46,499 nt of DNA from Sedimentisphaerales bacterium (GTDB lineage Bacteria > Planctomycetota > Phycisphaerae > Sedimentisphaerales > Anaerohalosphaeraceae): positions 1 to 46,499 of the forward strand of contig JAFGPC010000088.1 of NCBI GenBank assembly GCA_016926155.1, written 5' to 3'. The position numbers and the translations under genes were made by a program. Below, in pieces: positions 18,033 to 27,615 of this stretch (within the stretch, counting starts at the first letter, position 1; every line of letters starts with the position of its first letter). The notes below the pieces were generated by a model. It was not told the origin of the DNA. It saw only the letters and a program-made list of their open reading frames with translations, and did not search any database.

Positions 18033-19022
18033 ATGTTTGGACAGACCAGACCGGCTCGGATCGCGGCAACCGTGCTGATCGGAATTATCCTGATTCTATC
18101 CGGATGCGGACAACAGATCCGTTTCACCCCCCAGCAGGAGCAGGCAGTCAGTTTTTATGTGGACGCCATGATGCTCAACGACCTCAACGACTATGACAAG
18201 GCCATCGACAAGCTGAATGCCGCTATCCTGCTGGATCCGGAATTTGCCCTGGCTTATTCGATGAAGGGGGATATTTACCAGCAAACGCAGCAGTACGAAA
18301 AAAGCGCTGAGGCATATGAAGCCGCCACAGGGCTGGATCCATGGTCATTTAAAGACTTCTTTAATCTGGGTAAAGTGACCCAGATCATGAAGGAGTGGTC
18401 CCGTGCAATTCACGCTTATGTCCGAGCCTGTGAACTGGAACCACAGCACTATCAGGTCCATATGAATACGGCCCAGTGTTACTATCAGGTGGAGGAGTAT
18501 GACAAGGCAGTGGAATATTCCCGCCGGGCCAAGGAACTGGACCCGAAGATGGCCGATCCGGAACTTCTTCTGGGTGATATCCACGAGGCCCGGAAAGATC
18601 ATACTGAGGCGATCAGCGCCTACCGGCGTGCCCTGGAACTGGAGGGTAATAATCCCAAAATCATGGTGCCTCTGGCGGTGGCCTACCTTCGGACCAACCG
18701 GTTCGATGCGGCTAGGGAACTTTTGGAAAACGCGATCACGATTGACCCTAAAAATGGAATGGCCCACCAATACATGGGATTTACCCTGCTGAAACTCAAG
18801 GACATCGATCAGGCCATCACCAGTTACCAGACAGCGGTGGAACTGGATGAATTTGACTGGATGGCCCAGAAAGGCCTCGGCGTGGCATATATCATGAAAA
18901 GCATCAATACCGGTAGCGATCCGCAAAACAAGGCCAAAGGTCTTGCCGCGTGGAACAACTCGCTGGAAATCAAGCCGGATCAACCGGAATTGCGGAAACT
19001 ACTCGAAAAATACTCCAATTAG
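18033..19022 (+). CDS. TPR-repeat lipoprotein
   Basis: 329 residues, ATG 18033 with AAGGAG 7 bases upstream. The signal IAATVLIGIILILSGC ends in a lipobox, so the mature protein begins at Cys about residue 27 and is membrane-anchored in the periplasm. Six or seven tetratricopeptide repeats fill the remainder, e.g. NDYDKAIDKLNAAILLDPEFALAYSMKGDIY, QQYEKSAEAYEAATGLDP, EEYDKAVEYSRRAKELDPKM and DIDQAITSYQTAVELDEFDW. TPR stacks serve as protein-binding scaffolds, here possibly for envelope assembly. lspA, the peptidase that matures lipoproteins, begins 8 bases after its stop, so the two form an operon under a consensus promoter. Confidence 0.87.
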   Translation: MFGQTRPARIAATVLIGIILILSGCGQQIRFTPQQEQAVSFYVDAMMLNDLNDYDKAIDKLNAAILLDPEFALAYSMKGDIYQQTQQYEKSAEAYEAATGLDPWSFKDFFNLGKVTQIMKEWSRAIHAYVRACELEPQHYQVHMNTAQCYYQVEEYDKAVEYSRRAKELDPKMADPELLLGDIHEARKDHTEAISAYRRALELEGNNPKIMVPLAVAYLRTNRFDAARELLENAITIDPKNGMAHQYMGFTLLKLKDIDQAITSYQTAVELDEFDWMAQKGLGVAYIMKSINTGSDPQNKAKGLAAWNNSLEIKPDQPELRKLLEKYSN

Positions 19023-19030
19023 GCGATTTC

Positions 19031-19615
19031 ATGTCGGAGATAGCAAACCAAAAAAACGTTTCTACAAACCCGGTTAACAATACAAAACCCAAAGGAAGTT
19101 TTACCTTCCCATCGTTATCGGCCCATATCGTTTACTGGCCGATTGTAGTTATCGGTGTGGTTGCCGATCTATGGAGCAAGGCAACGGTGCATGATTGGCT
19201 GAGTACTTTACCCGATCAAGCCCATGTTTTCATCAATGGCTATTTTCGGTTTGTTCTGCGCACTAATGACGGAGCGGCTTTCAGCATGTTTAAGGGGCAG
19301 ACTGCGATTTTAATTACCATTTCCGCAGTGGCGCTGCTGGTGGTGCTGGGGCTTTTTTTCTTTGGGCAGGTACGGACTCGTCTGTTACAGGTGGCCCTGG
19401 CTTTGTTTACGGCGGGAATTATCGGAAATCTCTATGATCGTGCATTCAACGAAGGATTTGTGCGAGACTTTATCGATGTGGTTATTCCACTCATCAACTA
19501 TCGCTGGCCGGCGTTCAATGTGGCCGATAGCATGCTTTGCGTGGCCGTGGGATTGATCCTGATCCACAGCTTTACATCATCATCTTCTCAAACACCTGTT
19601 CATCCACAAAAATAG
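19031..19615 (+). CDS. lspA: Lipoprotein signal peptidase (signal peptidase II)
   Basis: 194 residues from ATG 19031; AGGCGA is a weak ribosome site, and coupling to the TPR gene 8 bases upstream may compensate. It is longer than the usual ~160 because of about 35 hydrophilic residues at the N-terminus and a Ser-rich tail. Core motifs: FRFVLRTNDGAAFSMF (matching the NxGAAF family motif), AGIIGNLYDRAFNEGFVRDFIDV (GNxxDR with the first catalytic Asp) and RWPAFNVADSMLCVAVG (second catalytic Asp). Four membrane helices are apparent. It cleaves prolipoprotein signal peptides in the inner membrane after diacylglyceryl addition. Its last 44 bases overlap the end of the convergent DUF151 gene. Confidence 0.9.
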   Translation: MSEIANQKNVSTNPVNNTKPKGSFTFPSLSAHIVYWPIVVIGVVADLWSKATVHDWLSTLPDQAHVFINGYFRFVLRTNDGAAFSMFKGQTAILITISAVALLVVLGLFFFGQVRTRLLQVALALFTAGIIGNLYDRAFNEGFVRDFIDVVIPLINYRWPAFNVADSMLCVAVGLILIHSFTSSSSQTPVHPQK

Positions 19616-19970
19616 GAACATCCAGCCCGGCACTCAGGGCAAGGGCATCACTGGGTCGGCTGTCGATGTGGATTGTGCGGCCATTTTGAATGACCTCCAG
19701 AATCGCATAGAAAACATGCTCCCGCAGGTCGTTAACGACAACACGCTTAAGTTCTCCTCCCATCTCCAGAATCGTGTTGGCCAGCAAATCGTGGGTCATG
19801 GGACGCGGCAGATCAATCCCCTTGAGCCGACGATCAATGGCGAGGATTTCAGGCATGCCGATAACAACGGGAAAGCTGCGCTCGCCGTCGATTTCCTTGA
19901 GAACGATAATCTGCCGGTCATCGGCTTCGTTGATCAGAATTCGGGATAGTTCTACAGGTACTTCCATCAT
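19572..19970 (-). CDS. DUF151 (bifunctional nuclease) family protein
   Basis: I take ATG 19970 (or ATG 19967) as start, giving about 132 residues; the frame is open to 20018 but ribosome sites are weak throughout. Conserved segments: VELSRILINEADDRQIIVLKEIDGERSFPVVIGMPEILAIDRRLKGI, RPMTHDLLANTILEMGGELKRVVVNDLREHVFYAILE and IDSRPSDALALSAGLDVPIFVDEQVFEK. This is the DUF151 fold; some members were reported as bifunctional nucleases, but the activity of this one is unproven. The frame's extra leading part contains a CCCDRCGR stretch that could be a zinc site if translation starts at 20018. It overlaps lspA tail-to-tail by 44 bases and follows valS in the same direction. Confidence 0.85.
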   Translation of the reverse strand: MMEVPVELSRILINEADDRQIIVLKEIDGERSFPVVIGMPEILAIDRRLKGIDLPRPMTHDLLANTILEMGGELKRVVVNDLREHVFYAILEVIQNGRTIHIDSRPSDALALSAGLDVPIFVDEQVFEKMMM

Positions 19971-20038
19971 TCGTCCACATCTATCACAACAGCAAAGGAT
20001 TTCAATCGCATGGGCCAAACATCGCCCCTCTTACGACG

Positions 20039-22972
20039 TTACGATTCCAACTCGGCAAGGTGCGTTTCGACTGCCTGCAATTGTTCACTCAGTTCTTTAA
20101 ATTTTTCCCGGGCCTGCTCAACGACTTCAGGCTTGGCCCGGTTAACAAAGTTTTCATTACGCAGTTTTCCCTGGACAGGTATAAGGGCGCTTTCGATCTG
20201 CTGCTTTCGTTTTTCCAGCCGCTCCCGCTCGGCCTGGGGATCGATCACATCGTGCACAAAGACCTGAACATCCTCGACAACGGCGGCGGCGGCGTTCTTC
20301 GGCTTATCCAGACCGGGAGCAGCCGTACACTGATCGAGACCGGCCAGTTGACAGATCAGATCCATATCGGCTTGCAGAACAGTACAGGACTGCTCCGATC
20401 CGGTAACCGAAGCGGTCAGTTGATTTTTCGGCGAAATCGTATACTGATTGCGGATCTCGCGAATCTGACGGATCACGCCCTGGACCAGTTCCATTTCCTT
20501 TTCGATCTGCGGATTGATCCGTTCCTCGATTCGGATCGGCCAGGGAGCAATGATCAGGGCTTCGGTGGATGCTGGTTCGCAGACTCCGCGAAGCGTACGA
20601 ACCGGCGCGATTTCGTTCAACTTCGAGAAAATCCCTTCGGTGATAAACGGGATGAACGGATGCAGCATCCGCAGGGTCTGGTCGAGGACAAAGGCCAGGA
20701 TATTCTGGGCGATGGGTTTGTCTTTTTCATCTCGCATCCGGGGTTTGGCCCATTCCAGGTACCAGTCACAGAAATCGTTCCAGAAGAAGCGATACAGGGC
20801 ATTGATCGGTTCGTTGAATTTATACTGCTCGATGGCATCGGTCACTTCACGGATCGTGGCTGCCAACCGGGACAAAATCCAATGATCGACGGTCTTCATC
20901 CGATCCGGATCGAACTGGTCGGGATCCGTTCCCTCCAGGTTCATCATGGCAAAACGGGAAGCGTTCCACAGCTTGTTACAGAAGTTACGGCCGTTATCAA
21001 ACTTGGGTGAGGTATTCACCGTGCGACCGTCCGGCAGCTCCATTGGCTCGACGGGCATACGGACATCCTGTGTATCGGTAGTCATGGCCGCCAGGGTAAA
21101 CCGCATGGCATCGGCGCCGTGGCTGTCAATGGCAACCAGCGGATCGATGCCGTTGCCCAGGCTCTTGCTCATCTTGCGGCCCTGTCCATCCTGGATCATC
21201 GCATGGATGTACACATCCCGGAAGGGAATATCACCGATACAATACTGCCCCATCATAACCATGCGGGAAACCCAGAGCGTAATAATCTCCCGAGCCGTGC
21301 AAAGCACATCACCTGGATAAAAGGCCTTTAATTCCGATGAATCTGGCCAGCCTAATGTACTGAACGGCCACAACGCTGAACTGAACCATGTATCCAACAC
21401 ATCAGGGTCGCGTTTATAACCTTCATCCTCAAGGCGACGCTCAATTATTTCACAGTTTGGGTGAACACAAATATAGTAAATGGTTTCACCTTTCTCATTG
21501 GATCCCTCCTGCCAAGAGATTTGCGGAATACCCTTGGGTTTATTTGACCCCGACCATATTGGTATCTGATGTCCCCACCAGAGTTGTCGACTGATGGGCC
21601 AGTCACGGAGGTTTTCCAGCCAGGTCTGGTAGGTCTTGCTGTAGCGTTCCGGTGTGAATTTAAGCCTGCCGTCTACGAGCGGCTTCAACGCCAGACCCGC
21701 CAGCGAGTTGACGGGAACATCCGTCCCTTCGATAAGCCCGGAGCCGAACTTGTCGACAAGATACTTATTCAATTTTTTGACGGCGATGTACCACTGATCG
21801 GACAGATATGGCTCGATCGGCACATGGCTGCGGTAGCTGTGCCCCACTTCATGAGTATATTCCCGAATTTCGGCAAGCAACCTTTCGGTACGGAACCATT
21901 CGACAATGGCCTCACGGGCTTCGAATCGGTCCATTCCGAGCAGATTTTCCACATCGGGATTTGCAATCTCGTCCCAGTCCTCCCAGCCATATCGTTCGCT
22001 GATCGAACCATCCGGGGCCATGACATTGATCACAGGCAGGTTATGTCGCTGTCCGATCTCCCAGTCATACGGATCGTGAGCAGGAGTGACCTTCAAAAAG
22101 CCCGTACCATAGCGAGCCTTCTCGTCTTCACTATTCGGATCGGGCAGCACCACATGCTCATCGGCAATGATAGGAATCAGCCTGCCGACGATGGGCAGAC
22201 GGACCATCTTGCCCACCAACGATATGGCCCTCGGATCAGCAGGATTCATGGCAACGGCAGTATCGCCCAGCATCGTCTCCGGCCGGGTAGTGGCAACTGT
22301 GACGTGTTCGATAGTCTGCCCATTGATATCGACCGGCTGAACAAGCGGATAGCGCAAATACCAAAAATGCCCCTGCACTGTTTCGTGCTCGACTTCATCA
22401 TCCGCCAGTACCGTTTGCGTAGCCGGGTCCCAGTTGACCAGCCGCTTGCCCCGGTAGATTAGCCCATCCCGAAACAGACGAAAAAACGTTTCCCGCACCG
22501 CACGGACACAAACCTCATCCATCGTGAATCGCGTCCGCGGCCAGTCGCAGGAACAACCCATCGTCTTGAGTTGGCGTATAATCCTGGCCTCATACTCATC
22601 CTTCCAGGCCTGGACATGGGCAACAAACTCGTCCCGCTTAAAATCGGTACGTCGCTTGCCCTGCTCGGCCAATAACCGTTTTTCCACGACGGTCTGCGTG
22701 GCGATACCGGCGTGATCGGTGCCGGGCATCCAGAGGGTATTGAAGCCCTGCATTCGATGATACCGGATGAGGATATCCTGCAGGGTATTGTTCAGAGCAT
22801 GGCCTAAATGCAGCGGCGCGGTGACATTGGGGGGAGGGATGACGATGGTATAAGCCCCTTTTTCCGTGGGAGCATCTGGTTCGGCGTGAAAATACCGGCC
22901 CCGGTTCCAGATTTCATCAGCCTGTTTCTCGATCGCCCTGGGATCATATACTGTCGAAAGCTGTTCGGTCAT
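20039..22972 (-). CDS. valS: Valyl-tRNA synthetase
   Basis: 977 residues from ATG 22972 (AGGA very close upstream; a TTG 8 codons earlier is the alternative). Class I signatures: PPNVTAPLHLGHAL (HIGH box, near residue 50) and GRKMSKSLGNG (KMSKS box, near residue 598). The editing (CP1) domain is present (VATTRPETMLGDTAVAMNPADPRA), followed by the anticodon-binding domain and a C-terminal coiled-coil arm (ERLEKRKQQIESALIPVQGKL...EKFKELSEQLQAVETHLAELES). It charges tRNA-Val with valine in the cytoplasm. The upstream rho gene ends with an intrinsic terminator at 22995-23028, so valS needs its own promoter or read-through; no T-box leader was recognised. Confidence 0.97.
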   Translation of the reverse strand: MTEQLSTVYDPRAIEKQADEIWNRGRYFHAEPDAPTEKGAYTIVIPPPNVTAPLHLGHALNNTLQDILIRYHRMQGFNTLWMPGTDHAGIATQTVVEKRLLAEQGKRRTDFKRDEFVAHVQAWKDEYEARIIRQLKTMGCSCDWPRTRFTMDEVCVRAVRETFFRLFRDGLIYRGKRLVNWDPATQTVLADDEVEHETVQGHFWYLRYPLVQPVDINGQTIEHVTVATTRPETMLGDTAVAMNPADPRAISLVGKMVRLPIVGRLIPIIADEHVVLPDPNSEDEKARYGTGFLKVTPAHDPYDWEIGQRHNLPVINVMAPDGSISERYGWEDWDEIANPDVENLLGMDRFEAREAIVEWFRTERLLAEIREYTHEVGHSYRSHVPIEPYLSDQWYIAVKKLNKYLVDKFGSGLIEGTDVPVNSLAGLALKPLVDGRLKFTPERYSKTYQTWLENLRDWPISRQLWWGHQIPIWSGSNKPKGIPQISWQEGSNEKGETIYYICVHPNCEIIERRLEDEGYKRDPDVLDTWFSSALWPFSTLGWPDSSELKAFYPGDVLCTAREIITLWVSRMVMMGQYCIGDIPFRDVYIHAMIQDGQGRKMSKSLGNGIDPLVAIDSHGADAMRFTLAAMTTDTQDVRMPVEPMELPDGRTVNTSPKFDNGRNFCNKLWNASRFAMMNLEGTDPDQFDPDRMKTVDHWILSRLAATIREVTDAIEQYKFNEPINALYRFFWNDFCDWYLEWAKPRMRDEKDKPIAQNILAFVLDQTLRMLHPFIPFITEGIFSKLNEIAPVRTLRGVCEPASTEALIIAPWPIRIEERINPQIEKEMELVQGVIRQIREIRNQYTISPKNQLTASVTGSEQSCTVLQADMDLICQLAGLDQCTAAPGLDKPKNAAAAVVEDVQVFVHDVIDPQAERERLEKRKQQIESALIPVQGKLRNENFVNRAKPEVVEQAREKFKELSEQLQAVETHLAELES

Positions 22973-22994
22973 TTTCCTGATCCATTCTGTGAAC

Positions 22995-23028
22995 AAAAAA
23001 GTCCCGGCTGGGAAGACCCGGCCGGGAC
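22995..23028 (-). terminator. Intrinsic terminator after rho
   Basis: A 12-pair stem with one G-T pair (23001-23012 with 23017-23028) and the loop AAGA, followed on the minus strand by six T residues (23000-22995). It sits 64 bases after the rho stop and just before valS. The rho gene itself therefore ends at a Rho-independent site. Confidence 0.88.
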
Positions 23029-23091
23029 TGAAATCTTACTACAAACGACGCGGCCTGTAAAGGCGGCATTTTCGCCGGTTTTGCCCGGCTG

Positions 23092-24612
23092 TCAGTCGAT
23101 ACTCATACTCATGAGGAATTCGGCGTTGGTCTTGAACTTGGCCAGTCGGCTCTTCAAAAGCTCTACCGACTCGACCAGGTTCATCTCGCTGAGCACTTTC
23201 CGCAGGCGATAGACCAGTTCCAGTTCCTTCTTATCCAGCAGCAATTCCTCACGTCGGGTACCGCTCTTGGAGATATCGATGGCCGGGAAGGTCCTTCGCT
23301 CGACCAGACGACGGTCCAGATGCAGTTCCATGTTACCGGTGGCCTTGAATTCTTCGAAGATCACTTCATCCATCTTGGAACCGGTGTCGATCAGAGCCGT
23401 GGCGATAATCGTCAATGAACCGCCCTCTTCGATGTTTCGGGCGGCCCCGAAGAACCGTTTGGGCATGTGCATCGCATTGGCATCGACACCACCGGTCAGG
23501 ATCTTGCCGGAATGGGGCATTTCGGTATTGTAGGCCCGTGCAAGCCGAGTAATTGAATCGAGCAGGATGACGACATCCTCGCCATACTCGACCATTCGCT
23601 TGGCCTTTTCGATCACCATCTCGGCAACCTGACAATGACGCGAGGCCGGCTCGTCAAATGTCGAGCTGATGACCTCCACATCGTCGGCGGTCTTTCGCTC
23701 CATCTCGGTCACTTCTTCGGGACGCTCATCGATCAGAAGTACAATCATCCGGACTTCCGGGTGATTGGTGCTGATGGCGTTAGCGATCTTCTGTAAAAGG
23801 ATGGTCTTTCCCGTTCGTGGCGGAGCGACAATCAAGCCTCGCTGGCCCTTGCCGATGGGCGTAATCATGTCGATGATCCGCATACTCATTTCTTCGGCGG
23901 TGGTTTCCAGCATCAGACGCTCTTCCGCGTGGAGAGGTGTCAGATCGCGGAAAACGACCTTTTCGGCCAGCTTGTCGGGCTCCTGGTAGTTGATGGCTTC
24001 TACTCGAAGCAGGGCAAAATATTTTTCACTTTCCTTGGGCGGGCGAATCTGACCGGCTACAATATTACCGCTGCGAAGGCCAAATCGACGTATCTGAGAC
24101 GGGGAAACATACACATCATCGGGAGAGGATAAATAACTGTATTTGGGGCTGCGAAGGAAGCCGAAACCATCGGGCAGGACTTCCAGAACGCCTTCACCAT
24201 ACATCAGGCCGTTTTGTCGGATGCGCTCCTTAAGGATCTTGAAGACCAACTCCTGTTTGGTCAACCCCATATATTCAGTAATACCCTCATCTTTGGCAAT
24301 CTTGTGCAGTTCAACCACATCCAGGTTCTGAAGATCGGTCAGGTGCAGATTGCCCTTCTTAATCCGTTCGTACTTGGCATGGACGGATTCGTCTTCGCCC
24401 TCTTTACCTTTTTCCGGGGCTGAAGTATCCCTGGAGTCCGTGACTTGCGCATCATCCGATGGGGATTTTTTCTTTTTTTTCTTTTTGGCCTTTTTCTTTA
24501 CGGTCTTGGATGGGGAGATATCCTGCATCTCGGCGGTCTTATCTGCCGGATTGGATTGCTCCGGATCGAATTGTTGATCTTTTTCTTTGGTTTCGGTTGC
24601 TGATTTCGCCAT
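23092..24612 (-). CDS. rho: Transcription termination factor Rho with lysine-rich N-terminal extension
   Basis: 506 residues from ATG 24612, with AAGGAAG upstream. Residues ~1-85 are a low-complexity charged extension, including a long Lys run ([14 protein letters not shown]). Then come the Rho N-terminal helical domain ([22 protein letters not shown]), the RNA-binding cold-shock-like domain ([30 protein letters not shown]) and the ATPase ring domain with Walker A APPRTGKT, Walker [11 protein letters not shown] and the Q/R-loop regions ([20 protein letters not shown]). It unwinds RNA to terminate transcription. E. coli Rho is ~419 residues, so the surplus is the N-terminal extension and part of the linker. 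Position next to coaE and valS suggests a housekeeping block. Confidence 0.96.
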   Translation of the reverse strand: MAKSATETKEKDQQFDPEQSNPADKTAEMQDISPSKTVKKKAKKKKKKKSPSDDAQVTDSRDTSAPEKGKEGEDESVHAKYERIKKGNLHLTDLQNLDVVELHKIAKDEGITEYMGLTKQELVFKILKERIRQNGLMYGEGVLEVLPDGFGFLRSPKYSYLSSPDDVYVSPSQIRRFGLRSGNIVAGQIRPPKESEKYFALLRVEAINYQEPDKLAEKVVFRDLTPLHAEERLMLETTAEEMSMRIIDMITPIGKGQRGLIVAPPRTGKTILLQKIANAISTNHPEVRMIVLLIDERPEEVTEMERKTADDVEVISSTFDEPASRHCQVAEMVIEKAKRMVEYGEDVVILLDSITRLARAYNTEMPHSGKILTGGVDANAMHMPKRFFGAARNIEEGGSLTIIATALIDTGSKMDEVIFEEFKATGNMELHLDRRLVERRTFPAIDISKSGTRREELLLDKKELELVYRLRKVLSEMNLVESVELLKSRLAKFKTNAEFLMSMSID

Positions 24613-24778
24613 CATCACTTCCTTATTGTATGGAAACAATTAGAATCCTTTTGTTCTGACCCCACCTTTATGCCCGCTTTGTGGGAATCTAAGGATTTGT
24701 CACCAGAGCTGCCAAATCGAATCCATTCTTTTCGGCTACAATGATTCGTAGAACCCCGAAAATGTCAAGCCGCATTCC

Positions 24779-25375
24779 TTACACGTCCAAGAGAATCCTT
24801 GCGACTTGTCCAGCCAACGCTGAAAAGCCAGAATTGTTATCTATAATATAATCTGCCATTTGGCGTTTCGTGTCCAGAGAAATTTGAAATTTTTCTCTTT
24901 TTTTTATCCGGGCGTAAAAATCGTCTCCCCGACGGAGGTTTCGTTCGGACCGGATTGATTCATCGGATTCCACAAAGACCAAAATATCGCATTCTTTGTC
25001 AATACCCGTTTCCAGCAGGAGAGGTGCATCCAGTACAATTGCTCTGTAATCTATACTTTCCTGGGCTTTATATATCTGCTTTCGACATTCATCCAAAATT
25101 GGCGGATGCAGGATTTTTTCGATTCGTTCGACCGTACCACGATTTTCAAAGGCCTTTTCTCCCAGAATTCGCCGGTCGATCATTCCGGATGAATCCAGAA
25201 TATCAGAACCAAATGCTTCGATCAACAAACGACGAACAGAAGGTTCCTTTAAAAGCTCGTGACCTATAGCGTCCGCATTGATGACCGCACATCCCTGCCG
25301 GGTAAATTCGGCAGCCACAGTGCTTTTTCCCACGCCAACCCCCCCTAATAACCCGATGATTTTTTTATCTCCCAT
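24779..25375 (-). CDS. coaE: Dephospho-CoA kinase
   Basis: 198 residues, normal length. The P-loop LLGGVGVGKSTVA lies at residues ~8-20, followed by INADAIGHELL (substrate-binding Asp), GEKAFENRGTVERIEKILHPPI and VLDAPLLLETGIDKECDILVFVESDESIRSERNLRRGDDFYARIKKR. It adds the 3'-phosphate in the last step of coenzyme A synthesis. The ribosome site is poor. TTGACG (25410-25405), 17 bp and TAAAGT (25387-25382) on the minus strand would place the transcript start at or next to the ATG, so a leaderless message is possible. It precedes rho on the same strand by about 166 bases. Confidence 0.94.
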   Translation of the reverse strand: MGDKKIIGLLGGVGVGKSTVAAEFTRQGCAVINADAIGHELLKEPSVRRLLIEAFGSDILDSSGMIDRRILGEKAFENRGTVERIEKILHPPILDECRKQIYKAQESIDYRAIVLDAPLLLETGIDKECDILVFVESDESIRSERNLRRGDDFYARIKKREKFQISLDTKRQMADYIIDNNSGFSALAGQVARILLDV

Positions 25376-25435
25376 GCGGTTACTTTACTGCATATCAAAA
25401 GAAGCGTCAAGGATCTGCGTGGGAAGTATCACATT

Positions 25436-25466
25436 GAAAAAGCCCCGACGGTTTCCCCTCGGGGCT
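25436..25466 (-). terminator. Intrinsic terminator after the glycogen-synthase-like gene
   Basis: An eight-pair stem AGCCCCGA/TCGGGGCT (25441-25448 with 25459-25466) followed on the minus strand by a short T run (25440-25436). It lies about 52 bases after the stop at 25518 and separates that gene from coaE. Confidence 0.8.
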
Positions 25467-25517
25467 CTGACTTTCGAATCGGACTCCGCTCTGGATCGGC
25501 GGGGCCGATCGCCTCGG

Positions 25518-27311
25518 CTAGGCTGACTTGTTCAGACGGATCTGATGCTGCCGACGGACAGCCTTTTGCAGGCTTCGTGAAACATAGTTCTCAAACACCG
25601 TATCCCAACTCATATGTCTGGCCAGTTCACAGCCTTCTCGCAGCATGGAAGCCGCCTCGTCATCATTTTTTGGCAATCGAGCACACAATTCCAGTGCGAT
25701 TTTTTCACTGATTTTGTATTCGATGGCGTTGCGTGTGGAACGATCGATTTGCTTTAAATCTTCCACATCAAGGGAAGACAAATTTTCATCCAGTTTTGTA
25801 TAATCGGCAAATATGACGTTCCGTACATTGCTTCCCTCCGTGATATCTTTCACAAAACCGGCACAACCGCAGATGTCGGTCACAACGCAGATCCCCCCGA
25901 AAGTAAGCACCTCCAACTGAGCAATACCAAAGGGTTCATAGATACTCTGACCGAACTCGGCATCGGAACCTTTGCGAATATCCATGAATTCCATATCCGC
26001 AGGCACACGCCGACCGCAACATTCGCGATCGAAACCGAATTGATTGATGTAGATGGCCTTGACATTGCTGCTTTTAGCGTTGAATTCCTGAATGCCGGCA
26101 TAAAAAGAGGCCTCCCCGCCGGACAGATCGGGCAGACCTTCCCGATGGGCAACCGGCCAATTGTACGCCGCCTCCATGTTGTAGATGTCCCGATTACGAC
26201 GCTTTCCGATTTCCGTGCTCAGAACCAGAAGAACGGCGGTCTTGTTTTGCGTCTTGAATTCCCTGTCAACATGCTCGAGCACACGAAGATCGCGCCACAA
26301 TCCTTTACTCGGTACCATGCGAGTGACGTGAGTGAAAACAAAGTCCGGCCGAAATCCCAGTAAATTCTGACAATAGTCTTGTAAATATTCTTTCGACTGA
26401 TGCTTTTCGGCCAGGCCGATATCGTAGGAAGGAATCCCATTATAAGTCAGGTCGATATCGGCGATCTTAAACTCCGGGGCCATGAATCTGAGTTCATCAA
26501 CAACACAATCGCCCACAGCCAGAATATTATCGCAATGCCGCGCGGCATCGACCAATGCGTATTTGAAGTTGAAACTCTGATCGCTAAAGATTTCGTTGAC
26601 ATACTGATCGTTTTCACGAGCCTGCCGGATAACATTATAAAACATCGTGTCATGACCCGGATGGTTTTCGATAATATGTCGCATTGGCGCTACTTCATGG
26701 GCATAGAAGACCGTTCGGAAATCATAGGAATCTAAAATACCGGCCAGAGCCGTAGGCATCCCCATAAATTCATGAGCCACCAGAATGGTTGTCCCGTCAT
26801 GATCGGCGGCGCCGATTGACTTGAGTACGGCGATAGCCGGGGGAGCAATTCGCAGGTACTGTTCAAATTCCCAAAGATGCTCATACAGATTGGACCGAAT
26901 GCCAAACTCGTTGAAAAGACGACCCTTGAATTCATTGATCGGCCCCGGATCCATTCGTGTGATATCCAGGAGGATTACTTCCGGTGAACTCTTTACGCCG
27001 GTTCGCGCATCGGCAAAAGTGCGACGCCCATACACGATGCCTACGTTAAACACGTTTTCAATGTGTCGGAACATCGCCGTATAATTGGCAGGTGTCCTTC
27101 CATCCGGAGAAGAATACAGCACCTCTCCGCCTTCCCCTAATCGCGTAGAGACGTCTCCCTCTCTGGAAAACAACGGACTGATCAGGATGGTTCGGCTGAT
27201 CTGGTCTTGATAGCTCTGGCTGGTAAAAAGCCCTTCCAATACCGCACCGATCCCGCCAATTTTTCCGATTGCCTCATGCGTGATATGCACCGCCGTCGTC
27301 TTGCCGCTCAT
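25518..27311 (-). CDS. Glycogen-synthase-like GT-B glycosyltransferase
   Basis: 597 residues from ATG 27311, with CGAGGAT as ribosome site. The N-terminal Rossmann half begins TAVHITHEAIGKIGGIGAVLEGLF, an analogue of the ADP-glucose-binding KxGG loop of glycogen synthases. FYAHEVAPMRHIIENHPGHDTMFYNVIR and ILAVGDCVVDEL are mid-protein landmarks. The C-terminal half has THVTRMVPSKGLWRDLRVLEHVD and YEPFGIAQLEVLTFGGICVVTDICG, where E-x7-E is the GT-B donor-binding signature. It probably extends an alpha-glucan from a nucleotide sugar, but GT4 and GT5 traits are mixed, so donor and product are uncertain. It stands alone with its own terminator. The 304 bases upstream (27312-27615) hold no recognisable gene. 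Confidence 0.78.
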   Translation of the reverse strand: MSGKTTAVHITHEAIGKIGGIGAVLEGLFTSQSYQDQISRTILISPLFSREGDVSTRLGEGGEVLYSSPDGRTPANYTAMFRHIENVFNVGIVYGRRTFADARTGVKSSPEVILLDITRMDPGPINEFKGRLFNEFGIRSNLYEHLWEFEQYLRIAPPAIAVLKSIGAADHDGTTILVAHEFMGMPTALAGILDSYDFRTVFYAHEVAPMRHIIENHPGHDTMFYNVIRQARENDQYVNEIFSDQSFNFKYALVDAARHCDNILAVGDCVVDELRFMAPEFKIADIDLTYNGIPSYDIGLAEKHQSKEYLQDYCQNLLGFRPDFVFTHVTRMVPSKGLWRDLRVLEHVDREFKTQNKTAVLLVLSTEIGKRRNRDIYNMEAAYNWPVAHREGLPDLSGGEASFYAGIQEFNAKSSNVKAIYINQFGFDRECCGRRVPADMEFMDIRKGSDAEFGQSIYEPFGIAQLEVLTFGGICVVTDICGCAGFVKDITEGSNVRNVIFADYTKLDENLSSLDVEDLKQIDRSTRNAIEYKISEKIALELCARLPKNDDEAASMLREGCELARHMSWDTVFENYVSRSLQKAVRRQHQIRLNKSA

Positions 27312-27615
27312 GTTTGTATCCTCGTGTTCGCCAATGATCTATACGCCACGCCCTTCTTTGCGAAGGATATAAGCCCATCTCCGTATAAACCATACGAAAG
27401 CTTAGGACCAATGCAACGTCATAAAAATTGCGTATTTTATCTTTTAACAAGGACCGAGAAATCTTCATCATCTGTGTTGATAAAGGTAACATTTTCGGAC
27501 CAGAGACAGAAGTAGAACACAATATTTCAGAAAGTTGATCGGCTTTCCACACCTTCATGAATGACATGGTATTATCTATTGCACTGTTTTATCGAGGCGG
27601 TCTATTGTGCCTGGA

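Noticed and set aside
20060-22462. Long plus-strand frames opposite valS (316 and 297 codons)
   Set aside because: They are shadows of the strongly supported valyl-tRNA synthetase and show no domain of their own.
24763-24768. TTGACA on the minus strand upstream of rho as its promoter
   Set aside because: No acceptable -10 box occurs 15-19 bases downstream.
27274-27567. 97-codon minus-strand frame in the gap upstream of the glycogen-synthase-like gene
   Set aside because: No ribosome site, no domain, and it overlaps the synthase start by 38 bases; probably chance.
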